A stretch of 64,000 nucleotides of DNA from Calvatia gigantea. Its lineage: Eukaryota; Basidiomycota; Agaricomycetes; Agaricales; Lycoperdaceae. The DNA lies in assembly GCA_025093985.1 (NCBI GenBank), contig JACAAK010000013.1, forward strand, positions 62,001 through 126,000, given 5' to 3'. This document shows, in pieces, positions 1-10,341 of the stretch. The notes beneath the pieces were generated by a model. It was not told the origin of the DNA. It saw only the letters and a list, made by a program, of their open reading frames with translations, and made no database searches. The position numbers and the translations under genes are program-made. Within the stretch, counting starts at the first letter, position 1. Each line of letters begins with the position of its first letter.

Positions 1-2640
1 TAGCATAGCCATTATTCCCCCCTTTAGGGTAGATGTCCCATCGTCTAGTTAAAGCATCGGGCTTCATACCAAGTCAGCCAGGGCAAAAGTGGGTGATGAG
101 GTTGAACTGTGACAGGAATTCAGACCAGCGGGCTTGATGGCGGGTGAGGATTTTAGTGGTGCAGAAGTACTCCAGGTTCTTATAGTCAGTGACAATGTCG
201 ATGGGTGTTATGATCGGGTTACATGGGATATCGGCCGAAGGTTAGCCACCAGGTGACGTCAGGTGAGAATGTATGGAGCAGGTGAATTCAGACAAGTACA
301 AGATTTGGACTCAGTAGCTTCAACGTATGTGTTGTATCTTCCTGCTGTTGTTGAAGTCCGTATTTCAGGAGGGAGTAGGGTCAGAGAGTCAGAGGAACAG
401 AGACAGAGAGAAACAGGATCAGAGGGTGTAATCGTGGTCGATAATCAGACTGAGGATTTACAAGCATGGGGACTAGGTTTATATACTAGTCTGAAAAGCA
501 GGAAGTACTGAAAGTAATGGTGAACAAAGAATGGATGGCTGCCAAGGACGGCCATCTAACAAGACACCAGGATTGAGTTCTAACTATAAGGTGATAGTGG
601 AGAAGTTGAAGGGAATAGAGATTAAGATGGAAAACAGGAATATTGGACCGACTGACAGAAAGAATGAAGAGCACCCAATGCAGCCAGACTAAGGTAACGA
701 TGACTATGAGCGGGGGAAGTGGGTGAGAGCAGGTGAATGTGCATGGGTCATGACAATGGGAAGGGGAGCACCTTCGAGGTAATGCCACCAGATCCTAAAA
801 GCTTTGAAAATAGCCAGTAGTTCCTTGTCATGTGTATCGTAGTTCGACTCAGCCGAGGTAAATGTGTGGGAATGGAAGGCCATGGGGTAAACTTCACCAT
901 CTTCAGTGACTGATAGAGAGGATGGCAGCTAGTACATAGTCAGATGTGTCGGTCTCGACGATGATCTGAGTGTCAGGAATCCAGTGGGTCAGGATAGGAG
1001 CAGAGGTGAAAGTGTCCTTCAATGATTGGAAAGCCTCTTGACATTTATTGTTGAAGTTCCAAGGAATACCTTTGTGGGTAAGGCGGGTGAGAGGAACTAC
1101 AATGTCAGAGTAGTTATAAATGAAGCGATGATAGAAGTTGGCGAAACCTAAGAAGGACTGTATGTCCTTGACCTTCTTCAGTTCCGGCCAGTCCTGGATA
1201 ATCTTGACCTTGTCCTCAGACATCTTGAGACCATCAGGGGAAAGAACGTAACCAAGATATTCAACCGTGTCAGACTCAAATTTGCACTTATCTGTGTGGG
1301 TGTAGAGACCGTTCTGCCTAAGCTACTTGAGAACCTTGCAGACTTGCTTGTGGTATATGCTGATGTCATCGGAATAGATGAGTATGTCGTCAAGATAGAC
1401 TGTAACACAGACATCTAAGAGATCTTTGAAGATGTCGTTCATGAACCGCTGGAAGACAGCAGGTGCATTGGTAAGGCTGAAAGGCATAATAAGCCACTTG
1501 AACAATCCATAGCAGGTTCAGAAGGCCGTTTTCCATTCATCACCTTCTGCGATGTGGACAAGGTGATAAGCATGGCATAGGTCAATCTTGGTATAGATGT
1601 GGGCTTTGTGGGGCAAATCGAGTAGGTCAGATATGAGAGGAAGGGGGTAGCAATCCTTCTTGGTAATGCGGTTGAGACCTTGGAAGTTGACGCACAAATG
1701 GAGTGAGCCATCCTTTTTCTTGACAAAGAGGACAGGGGCTCTGTGAGGAGAGTTGGAGGGATGGATGAATCCGATAGCAAGGTTTTCATCAATGAATTCA
1801 TATAGAGCCTCTAGTTCAACTTGAGATAGTGAATAGATGGTACCAACCGGTGGTTGGCCACCTTCTTCAAGATTGATCTGGAGATTGTATGGCTGATGCG
1901 GGGCAAGCTTGTCAGCCTTCATTTTACTGAAGACATCAGCAAATTCACAGTACTCTTCTGGAATATTGGACCAATCATCCTGGGGTTCCTTGATAGTGGC
2001 CGAGGAAGCTGTTATAGATGGGTCATTGAGATTGAGGCTATACTGAACTGAACCAGGGAGGTGAGAGGCATGGAGGAAGGCAGTGGCATTAACTAGTGAG
2101 ACGTGCGGATGAGCCGCATCAACCATGCCTGTAACAGAAGTGGCAGAAGAAGCAGATGGTGAAGACTGAAATGACAGATGGGGCAGCTGAAGCGGACACT
2201 GCAGAGGATGCAGGTGTGACTGGAATGGACACACTGTGAGCAGAAGTGGCAGGAAGTTCAGGCTGAAGTGGACAGAAAGTGATATGGCCCAGAACCCAGT
2301 CAATCAATGGATTGTAGTGGGTGAGCCAGTTATATCCAAGAACCACAGAGCAGGAAGAGTCAAGCCAAGTGACGTAAAAGTCCAGAGTCATAGATTCACC
2401 ACAGTCAAAGGTAACAGGAAGCTTCACTAGTTTAGTAATGTATGCATTAGATGAGCCATCAAAGAGACGAAGTTCAATAGAAGGAATGGGCATGGTCGGA
2501 AGATCATACGAATGTACAAAGTTAGAGTCCATGAAACAATGGGTAGACCCACTATCAACAAGAGCCTTGAAGCGGACAAGATCAGATGAAGCAGATGAAG
2601 AAACAGAAGGGGAAGTGAGATAGAGCTGCAGGGAATTGGG
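1..2640 (-). pseudogene. pol: TE1 pol: protease, reverse transcriptase, RNase H (broken)
   Basis: Polyprotein that would process Gag-Pol, copy the RNA and degrade the template. Minus-strand reading shows the protease motif LVDSGSTH near 2555 and LGYNWL near 2330. RT fingers follow (FVKKKDG, CVNFQGLNR, about 1680-1740), then LTNAPAVFQ and the catalytic VYLDD at about 1395-1410. The RNase H start IVETDTSDYV is near 960. The HDKELLA part reads around 810-830 and its continuation [14 protein letters not shown] reads before 206. A TGA near 1515 sits where Arg is expected, a TAG near 1325 where Gln is expected, and there are frameshifts near 910 and 2300. The RNase H reading is split by a 550-bp solo LTR. 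The active-site YLDD is intact but the frame is not, so the copy is dead. Confidence 0.88.
206..755. repeat. Solo LTR (LW family) in TE1 RNase H, TSD ATGGG
   Basis: A 550-bp LTR with ends TGTTATGA and TCATGACA. It is flanked on both sides by ATGGG (201-205 and 756-760). Removing the LTR and one copy of ATGGG rejoins the minus-strand RNase H reading of TE1. A truncated relative is at 61951-62153, and the TE1 LTR is a more distant relative sharing a CAGTCTGA segment. A solo LTR is the usual product of LTR-LTR recombination after a full insertion. Confidence 0.93.
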
Positions 2641-2735
2641 GTTAGAAAGAGTGGAAGCGTTGAGTTGAAAACACTCTGTGGCACAGGTGAGTTCAATGCA
2701 GTCCTCAGCCTATACAGAGTCCTGAGGACTGCCAC

Positions 2736-4314
2736 TCATTTTTCTGAGCTCTTTTCAGAGCTCTCCCCAACCACTTCGGCCTTGCGGGTGATAGCCTTTG
2801 CAGTCGAAGTGGCTTTCTTCCTACACTTGCTAACCTTGTGGCTGGCGTTGCCACAGAACAGGCAGAGGTTGTTGTTGAGGCAACACTTGCGTTGTTCAGT
2901 AGTCAGCTTGCCGTTCTTGCTGAGTTTGTTGGATAAGTCAGGTTTAGTGGGGGAGGACGATTTGGTGGGTGTGGAGAAGGATGGGGTAGTGTTGGCAGGT
3001 TTGTTCGAGGTGTTGCCCTTGCTGCTGCTGTGGTTGGGCTTGTTGCTGTTGCTGTTGTTGTTGTTGCTGTTGCTGTTGTTGCTGTTGTTGTTGTTGCTGC
3101 TGGCCTTGTTCAAGGAAGGTCCAGGGTTGTTACCCAACTTCCTGTTGAGAAAAGTGGACACCAATTCGGCTGCTTCCTTTGCATGGGTCTTCTTGCATTA
3201 ACGTTCCCAATAGCAATTATTGAGGATGATAGCTGCTTCACACATTTTGTTGAATGAGGTGGGCTTGCCATTGGGGCGAGAAGATAGGGTGTCTTGGAAA
3301 TGATCAGGGAGGCCTTTGTAGTAGCAGTAGCAGAGGATGTCATCATCCCATCGAAGTCGGGACAAGAGCTGCATGAATTCGACATTATAGGTGGTGATCT
3401 TCTCACCATGCTTCATCTTCAGATCCTCCAGGAGTTCAGCCGATTCACCCTTCAGGTCAGCTACACCAAAGTTGGTCTTGAGCTCAGTAGTGAACTCATC
3501 CCAGTTGGTGGACCAGGCATGGGATATGCCTTGAGTCTCTTCCTGGTCAATGCCAGTTTCAAACCAGCAAAGAGTGATGTCAGTGAGGAAGGTGAGGGCG
3601 AAGTTGACCTTGGTGGTATCAGATGTGAATTGTGTAGGGTTGGTGTGGAAGTAGAGTCGACATTGGAAAAGGAAGCAAGGAAGGTCATCGGGGTTGGCAC
3701 CACTGAATGGTTCGGGTTCGTGGGCCTTAGTATGGGGAGGTTAAGGAGGCTGGGGTGGCTGAAAGTGGGCATGATCATCTATGGCGTTAGCAAGGGATCT
3801 AATAGTGCAGGCCAGAGGGTGATCAAGTCCCCGATGGCCATGCGGCTCACTAGTACTTGTTTCATCATCACCATCATCATTATCGTCTGATGGTTCCTCG
3901 GGTTCATCATTGCCTCCAGGCCCATCACCTCCACTATCATTAGGATTGGGGTAAGGGTAATCAGCATATTCTAGACCATCATTCTGGTCATCACCATAGT
4001 TGTCTTCATCATTAATACCATAGTCACCACCACCAGGGTAACCAGGATCTCCAGGTGGGACTGTACCACCTACGCTGTTTTCACTACTCGGGCCCCAAGG
4101 TGGGCCTGAAGCTATGTTCGGGAAGTTCCTCCCAGATTGGCTCTGCAAAGGGGTTAGGAGAGTTTTGCAGGAAGTTGCCTGGAACGGATAGGTGAGACCA
4201 TTTCAATCTCTGAGTTCTGGGGGTAGATTGGGTTGATGAAGGGGTTTGTTTGGGATTGTTGTGAAAGGACCGACGAATGGTTGTGCCAGTCTTAGTTCTG
4301 ACAAATGTAGCCAT
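2736..4314 (-). pseudogene. gag: TE1 gag (nucleocapsid/capsid precursor), frameshifted
   Basis: The Gag structural protein that forms the virus-like particle. I place the start at the minus-strand ATG at 4314 (MATFVRTKTGT), the first Met of the gag-like reading after the LTR. The reading shifts frame near 4100 into a Gly/Asp/Pro-rich acidic stretch (3741-4148). It continues through a capsid-like part with FNKMCEAA and ILNNCYWER (3198-3416). The end is an Asn/Ser homopolymer tract (3018-3104) followed by a zinc knuckle, CLFCGNASHKVSKC, near 2830-2880 with correct CX2CX4HX4C spacing. Frameshifts separate the parts. The long Leu-rich reading on the opposite strand is the antisense of the Asn/Ser tract. 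Confidence 0.85.
3018..3104. repeat. (TTG/CTG)n microsatellite inside TE1 gag
   Basis: Nearly pure TTG and CTG triplets. On the minus strand this encodes the Asn/Ser-rich linker just before the zinc knuckle. Triplet slippage is the likely origin. Confidence 0.85.
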
Positions 4315-4352
4315 AGTAAGTGAAGGAATAGAAATCGACAGCAGGAGTTGGG

Positions 4353-4648
4353 AGTCTGAAATACTGTTAAGCACGGGTCATGTGGGTGAGATGACCAGAG
4401 TCTAGATGCCTGGGGATGATGTGTGGATGTGGATGAAGATGGACTGAAGTGGGTGAACTCAGGAGGACCGTGGCTTCAATGTATGTGTTGTGCCCTCCTG
4501 CCAATGAGTGGTCCTAACTTCAGAATAAGGGACAAGGACAGAGGCAGAGGCAGAGACAGAGACAGAGACAGAGGTAGAATAGAAGTAGCATGTCACTAAG
4601 TAGATTTCAGACTGAGGATTACAGGTGAAGTAGCTACAGTTTATATAT
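4353..4648 (-). promoter_or_regulatory. TE1 TATA box, RNA start and self-primer binding site
   Basis: Going 5' to 3' on the minus strand: a TATA-like box (4641-4648), then AGTCTGAAAT (plus coordinates 4604-4613) about 30 bases downstream, then the LTR end at 4365, two bases (4363-4364), and ATTTCAGACT (4353-4362). The last is an exact 10-base complement of the first. No tRNA-type TGG follows the LTR. The layout matches the known Tf1/sushi mechanism, in which the 5' end of the RNA folds back to prime reverse transcription. That the RNA starts there is inferred from the TATA spacing. Confidence 0.7.
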
Positions 4649-4988
4649 GCAAGGAAGTGTGGTTCTACAAAAGAAAACTACTATGACTTCAGGTGCAGGC
4701 CAGGTATGGCCGCTAGATAAAAACACCAGGAATGCAACTAGCTAAAAGGAATAAGGTGAAACAGGAACAATATGAATGGTAAAAGGGATTGCAACGGAAA
4801 CGGGAGTAGGTATGACAACTGGAGAAATGTACAAGGAGGATAATCAGAAATTAACATCAGACATAATAGTAAGAATGGAGAGCGGGGGAGACGGGGGAGA
4901 GTGGGTGAGAGCGAATGGTAAATAAAATATAAAGTATAGTCTGGGTAAGAGCAGGTGAAGCAGGTGAGTGTGTGTGTGGGTTGTGACA
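4365..4988 (-). repeat. TE1 5' LTR (L1 family, 624 bp)
   Basis: Ends TGTTAAGC and TTGTGACA on the plus strand. It contains a (GACAGA)n purine tract near 4530-4575. The same family is present as a solo LTR of 623 bp at 43099-43721 in the opposite orientation, which fixes both ends. Confidence 0.92.
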
Positions 4989-5429
4989 GCACCCTTGTAA
5001 GTGTATTCCTGAACAACATTGTCCCACATTATTTTGACACTGGAGAAATGAGCAATGGTCATAAGGGTTGAGTTAGGGATTTTTTGGAATAACAGGGATC
5101 TCAGCAATATACTTATTTTGGTCCCATGTGTCAATTATCTCCTGGATGACCATAGATGCAGGAGGTGTCAGAATGACATCAGGTGTTGCTGAAAGGGTTG
5201 TTGATCCCTCCAGTGCCTTTGGTGCACCAGAGGTACTCATAGAGGGTAAGGGCTCAGCCAGGGTGGGTCCAGGGAGCTTCATGTGCTTCTTTGTTCCATC
5301 AAAGTGGCCCCAGAGGCCTCTCATCTCAACTTCAGTCATGAACCTGAGTGAAAACACAGCCCAGTTCATACTTGCCAGCTTGAGTTTGGGAACAGAAGAG
5401 AGGAGAGCATTATTCATGGTTGAGGCCAT
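4989..5429 (-). pseudogene. gag: TE2 copia Gag, N-terminal part
   Basis: Minus-strand reading from ATG 5429: MASTMNNALL, then KLKLASMNWAVFSLRF and GLWGHFDGTK. This is the N-terminal copia Gag pattern (a short Trp-rich capsid start followed by a G-W/G-H substrate-like motif). The frame changes near 5080-5100, and the tail NSTLMTIAHFSSVKIMWD continues Gag until TE1 cuts it at 4989. There is no zinc knuckle in the visible part. The leader of about 45 bases to the primer site has no competing start. Confidence 0.78.
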
Positions 5430-5474
5430 AATGTTTGCACAAGCAATAATCTATATTAGAATAGCAACAGGTCA

Positions 5475-5486
5475 GGGCCCATAACC
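5475..5486 (-). other. TE2 primer binding site, half-tRNA-iMet type
   Basis: The minus strand reads GGTTATGGGCCC directly after the LTR end. This is complementary to the anticodon arm of eukaryotic initiator tRNA-Met, the site used by Drosophila copia, whose primer is a 5' tRNA half. The same 12 bases follow the LTRs of TE6 and TE12. Confidence 0.82.
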
Positions 5487-5705
5487 TGTAGAAACTGTAT
5501 AAACTCAGTAACTCGTTATATGCATGAGAACTGAGATATTCAGCTAATGAGACTATGGTACTTAAGCAATATCATAAAGCAGGGTCATACATGAAAACTT
5601 CATGTATCTAAGAGTCATGGCACTATCTTAAGTGTCTGTCTACAAAATAGGTGGCTACTGTGCAAGTCTAACTGGTATGACAGTGGGTGCTTTGATGGCC
5701 AGTAT

Positions 5706-5984
5706 TGTAGCGTGGGTTTTGTTCATAAGAGAAAAAGATGTTATTCGTAGAGTAGAATGATGGTAGTCATTAGGAAGTAAAAGTCCACATAAAGTTGTCA
5801 TCTAGCTAGGGGTCTGTCTTTTTGTATCTACGAAAGTGAGAACCGGAAGGTTGAACAGCAAAACTATTACTCTAAGAAAGTGTAAAACATGGTAGGGTAA
5901 GATTCATTTCTGTGATTAGGTGATACTACTAACTACTGTCTTGTTTATGTACTATCCTCACATAGCCATTTCACCACCCCTACA
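5706..5984 (-). repeat. TE3 3' LTR (279 bp)
   Basis: Ends TGTAGCGTGG and CCCCTACA, the same length as its partner at 11837-12115. Differences between the two are almost all TG against CA, or CG against TG or CA. Confidence 0.95.
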
Positions 5985-6015
5985 CCTCCCCATTACTTTC
6001 TGAAAACAACTGTCC

Positions 6016-7512
6016 TCAGTTGTCAACCTCTTCTGCTCCTTCAAGACACTCCAGATCAATAAACTCAGTAACTTGAAGGTGCTGTGTCATTCTTGGATGG
6101 TAAGGGATAATCCTAAATGCTGCAAATTTCAGCTTTGAGACTGCCCCATTTACCTCCGCAAGAATGTATGCTCCACTCCAAAGATGTTTTACAACAACCA
6201 TAAGGCCAAAGTAGCAAGGTCAACACTTCCTTCCAATGTCAGGCTCAATGCACTTGTTGAGAACAAGTACTAAGGATCCCAGTGTGAAGTCATAATCAAC
6301 GATTTGATTTGCAAACCATTGCTCGAAGTCACAGATAGAGTTGTATTGTGATCTAATGACATTTTCCACCATGGTTGCAAGGTTGTCTTCACGTTTTTCA
6401 AGGGCACATGTGCAGATAGCAATCAGATCTTCATCTGAAAGTTTGCGAGTAATGATGGGTGACAAATAGGTTGCTTCTGTGATGTCAAAGGGGAGTAGAG
6501 GCTCAACACTGTGGGCCATGTAATATGGTGTGTGTCCTGTAGATTTACGTGTTGTAACTTGATCAGCCCAAAAGACATAGGGCATGTGCTCATACCATTT
6601 CTGGATATCTCCACTGCACACCTTCATGAGTGCATCCTGAATGGTGTGATAAGTCATTTCTACCATACCATTCGACCATGAGTTATAGGCTGAGATCTGG
6701 ATATGGTAGATGTGGTACTTGGTGGCCAGCCAATCAAGAGCTGCAACAAAAGCTGATCCGTTATCTGTCACTATCTCCTCCAAACCTCCCCATCTACACA
6801 AGATCTCCTTGAAGATAAACATGCCAAGTGTGCGTCCAGTTTCACATGTGAGGGCTTGCCATTCTGGCCATCCTGTAAGGCTGCAGCATGCTTGGACAAT
6901 GTACTTGTGGCTATGCGAGGGGGGTATATGCATTGTGTCAACATAGGCTTTCCGGAACAACAACACAGGAGTTTGGACCATCGGTGGGATTATGACTTGT
7001 TCTGTGGACTGTATCTGACATTGGTGGCATGTCTTGAGGAACCACCAAATGTCTTTGTCAAGAGTTGGCCACCAAAACCGATTGGCTAAGGTATGATATA
7101 TCAGATAGAATCCTTTGTGACCCAGGTTATTATGTAACTTCTTCAACAGCCTGTAGTGCATTCTTTGTTCCAACACCACTACCTTGTGCCTTCCCCTGAG
7201 GTCTCTCTTCCACAACTTAGCTCTGTGAATGAAGAACTTGGACACATATTTGATGAACACTTTCTTGGCTTTCAAGGTGGGTCCTTCTGGTGCATTCAGA
7301 GTTTCAAAGTATGTTCTGATGTCCTTGATATTCTTGTCAGTTTTCGCCACATTGTTATCCGAGGGTGTAACTGCCTCTCCCTCCTCCTCTGTACTTTCTG
7401 AAATGATGCCCTTGTCATTCCCTTCTCTCACCATTCCTACTGCCATAGACCACTTCCATCCCCTCTTATTTTCCACTGCCCATACTATATACCCCAACAC
7501 TTCTGTATCCAC
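6016..7512 (-). pseudogene. pol: TE3 pol: integrase with C-terminal GPY/F-like region
   Basis: The integrase joins the cDNA to host DNA. The minus-strand frame from about 7512 is open to 6220. The zinc-binding HHCC region has H and H in NLGHKGFYLIYH and C-X2-C in KTCHQCQIQ (about 6990-7110). The catalytic core shows D in YVDTMHIP (about 6930), D in VTDNGSAF (about 6760) and E in GMVEMTYH (about 6660). A TGA at 6219-6221 replaces an Arg expected before PYFG. The same frame then continues through VVVKHLWSGAYIL to 6016, a GPY/F-like tail. No chromodomain is present. The DDE triad is intact, and the only break seen here is the CGA-to-TGA stop. Confidence 0.88.
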
Positions 7513-7559
7513 CCACTCTTCTGCCTCTACCTCCCCTTCCTCATCATCCTCACTCTCCT

Positions 7560-8900
7560 CTCCTCTCTACCATCTCGACAATCCATCTGGACCCTTGTGT
7601 TTAGCTCCCGGTATGTGTACTAGTTTGAAGTCGAACATCAGTATTGCTGATATCCATCAATTCATCGCTGCATTTGGGTGGATGTCAGGCCAGTTTATCA
7701 TCCCCTTTATGTATTTTGTGTCAACCTCTATGATGAGCTTGTCTGCTCCCACCAGCCACAGCTTGCATGTGTTGAGTGCTCAAAACAAGCCATATAGCTC
7801 AAGCTTAGCTTGGGAATATTGTGCTACATGCTCGTTCCATGTAATAGAGCCAAAGCGTGCTGGTTGTCATTGCTGGTCCTTGTCCATTTGGGCTAGAATA
7901 AATCCTACTGTGATGATAGATGTGTCAATGGACAAGATGATGGGATAGGGAAGGGTATGGTCCACTGGTCAGATCGCCTCGCATGTCACCACTTGCTTCT
8001 TCACCTCCTCCATTGCCATCTGTTGCTTCTCTCCCCACTCAAACTCTTCCTTCGTCACTCTCATCAACTTGCTAATTGGATCACATATCTCCACAAAAGA
8101 TTGTATCCAGTTCCTCACTGTTCCAGCCATCCCCAGAAATCCCTGCACCTCTGAAATGTTCCTATACTCTGGCCACCTCACAATCTTTCCCACTGTCGAC
8201 TCGTCTGGCCTCTGTCCTTTGTATGTACACATCCTCCCCACCACTATGATCTCTGGCTGACACAACTGTAGCTTTTTTGCTGATACTGTTGCCCCTGCTT
8301 GCTTGAGACGATGTAGGACTCGGTTAAGGTCAATGGCATGCTCCCAGATGAAGCACTGTATTCCTGAGTTTTCAGGGATGACTTCATAGCTGCTGTTGCC
8401 CTTTTCATATTGTGATTTTAGGCCTAATAGAGTGATGTCATCCAAGAAATTGGGTACACGATTGGTCTCATCCTGGAGAAGGAATGCAATATCATTGTGA
8501 AAGATTCCTACTGATTCTGTCCATCCTTGTGGCAAGACTGTCAGTCTCATTGTTCCGAGTGGTGTATCGAATGTTGTAAAGTCATGCAACTCTTCGGCCA
8601 AGCTCCTATGGTCATAGCCCATGAATATATCTAGTCCCAAGTACACTCCACATACTGCACATTGTTCTGCATAGAGGTACATGAGAGGTAGTTCTTGGGA
8701 GTCCCATATAGTAACTACATTGAGTGGAGTGAGATTGTGTACTATGCGCATGTTGCCATCTTTTTTCGCCACAGTGAACCATTGATGTCTGTAGGAACTG
8801 TAGGATGGTTTGTATACTCTGGTTTTGATCTTTTGCTTGATAAGGGAAATTACTTTGTCTCAAATTCTGGGGGGTATTGGTAATGATTTCCATGTCCATG
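7560..8900 (-). pseudogene. pol: TE3 pol: reverse transcriptase and RNase H
   Basis: The minus-strand RT begins around 8900 (WFTVAKKDGNMR, then HNLTPLNVV). It has the palm motif LGLDIFMGYDH (about 8620), LPQGWTES and the catalytic FLDDITL (about 8440), a variant of YxDD with Phe first. The connection region reads FLGMAGTVRNWI (about 8120). A stop at 7967 precedes the RNase H (IILSIDTSIITVG, AKLELYGLFRAL, IIEVDTKYIKG, KHKGPDGLSR, 7570-7960), whose catalytic acidic residues are still visible. TGA stops at 7967 and near 7880 break the frame. This clade differs from the chromoviruses elsewhere in the window. Confidence 0.85.
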
Positions 8901-8946
8901 GGATGTGCTTGGTTACTGAGATTTTGACTGGTGCAAAGTAGTCATC

Positions 8947-10278
8947 TCAAAACCGTCCCTTCTCTGTCTCGTCCCATGCCAGCCCCATCTCATTGTTCTT
9001 CAACACCTCCGCCATCAACTTCTGCTCCTCTGGCCACAGAAACTCACTCTCAAACAACCCCAACATCTCCATTTGCTCCTTCATGAGGCGAGACCCTGGT
9101 TGAAATGGGTGTGGGTATATAGATAGGGGTGGTAAGGTATCCAAGGAATCTTCAGGAAACCTTTAGATGATCCTATACTCACTTGGCATTGTTGCTGGGA
9201 CTGGGTGCACCTTGTTTACGACCTTCTTGTATGCAAGGCATTGTGTACCGGGGTCATATCTAAATGATGATAAAAGTATCACATCTGTTAGGGTGTCCTC
9301 CTTTGCTTCCACACACACATCCTTTGAGTCTCCCATTATCATCAGCCCTTGCTTCACTCTTTCTTCCCTCCACTCTCTCGTCGCAATCACCACCTGTCAT
9401 CCTCCATCCACCAGATCTGTCACTACCACCTCCACTTCTCCATTCTCCTTTTCAACCTTCCCCAACTTCACTCCCTGTTGCCACGGTCTCCCCAACAACA
9501 ACTGATATGGTGCCGACCTCACCACAAATGCATGTGCAAATATCTTCACTCCTCCCACCTCAATCTCCAACCACTCAATACAACCATCTAGCTCCTCCCT
9601 CCCACTGTTCGCTGTCTGCATTGTTATCCTCCTCCCTCGGTTCACCTGTAACCCCAACTTATCACACAAATCCTTCTGCATCAACACAATCTCAGACTCC
9701 TCATCTAATAACCCCATCTCTTTTGCCTCCTTTCCGTCTTTCCCCTTTACAAGCACCTCTATCTCACGAAGCAGTGTTGAGAAGTCTACAGCCACCTCTG
9801 GTATGGTAGCAATGACAGCAGAACTTGTTGGTGCCTTCTGTGTTTGTGCATTTTCGATGACAATCTTGCAAAGATCTCTACTAATAGATAGTAGTTCTTT
9901 TACTGTGACACTTGGAACTTCGACATTGAGAATTTTCTGGTAGACTGCCTATACAGTGAGAGGATCTGCCAGTTTTGACTCAAAACAGTAGGCTGGCTGT
10001 GTTCAGGTAGCTGCTTCCTTCCCTTCTGGCTTCTTCTCTTGTACTGACTCCTCTCTTTTCCCAGCTGCCTTCTTCACTTGGGCTCGCATCATTGCCAACC
10101 CCTCTACCTCCTTGCTATTATCCCATTCCCATGGGTCTCTCTCCTCAGGCTCGGTGATGGCTCCCCATACAAATCCAGTCTCTTCCTCCTCCTCGGCTGT
10201 AATATACGATGCAAGGGGTACTGACTTTGATGTTGGTGGTGTACTAGTTTGACTAGTAGGGGGAGTTGGTGCTGTCAT
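8947..10278 (-). pseudogene. pol: TE3 gag-pol junction and protease region
   Basis: Minus-strand reading. A Thr/Pro-rich then Glu-rich linker (10003-10278) is followed by a retropepsin-like segment (9397-9795) with EMGLLDEESEIVLM and YQLLLGRPW. The DEES tetrapeptide sits where this clade usually has an Asp-Gly-Ser type active site, so Gly may have become Glu. RT connector readings follow (9163-9393 and 8947-9144: PFQPGSRL and LAWDETEKGRF). Stops lie at about 9396, 9162 and 8946. The protease assignment rests on position and on the LLLGRPW motif, so it is tentative. Confidence 0.65.
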
Positions 10279-10341
10279 TGTAGATATTGGTAGTGGTCCC
10301 CCCCATTTTTCATCAATAGCACTCTTGAAGCCACCTGGGTG

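Larger units (their letters stand above)
1..4988 (-). mobile_element. TE1: Ty3/gypsy LTR retrotransposon, 3' end outside window
   Basis: Minus-strand gypsy element. Read on the minus strand the order is 5' LTR (4365-4988), gag with one CCHC knuckle, aspartic protease, reverse transcriptase and RNase H. Integrase and the 3' LTR lie left of base 1. A solo LTR (206-755) interrupts RNase H. The right-hand LTR end abuts the gag of copia TE2: the reading KNP on the 3' side of TE2's first fragment continues to NSTLMTIAHF across this region, so TE1 inserted into TE2 or was joined there. Several stops in pol are TGA where relatives have Arg, a CpG-decay pattern. The partner target-site duplication is not in the window. 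Confidence 0.9.

Noticed and set aside
263..511. Open reading frame of 82 codons
   Set aside because: Lies wholly inside the solo LTR 206-755; no protein similarity recognised and not conserved in the LW fragment at 61951.
2665..3201. Plus-strand reading with a long Leu run, like a membrane protein
   Set aside because: It is the antisense of the Asn/Ser microsatellite and zinc knuckle of TE1 gag.
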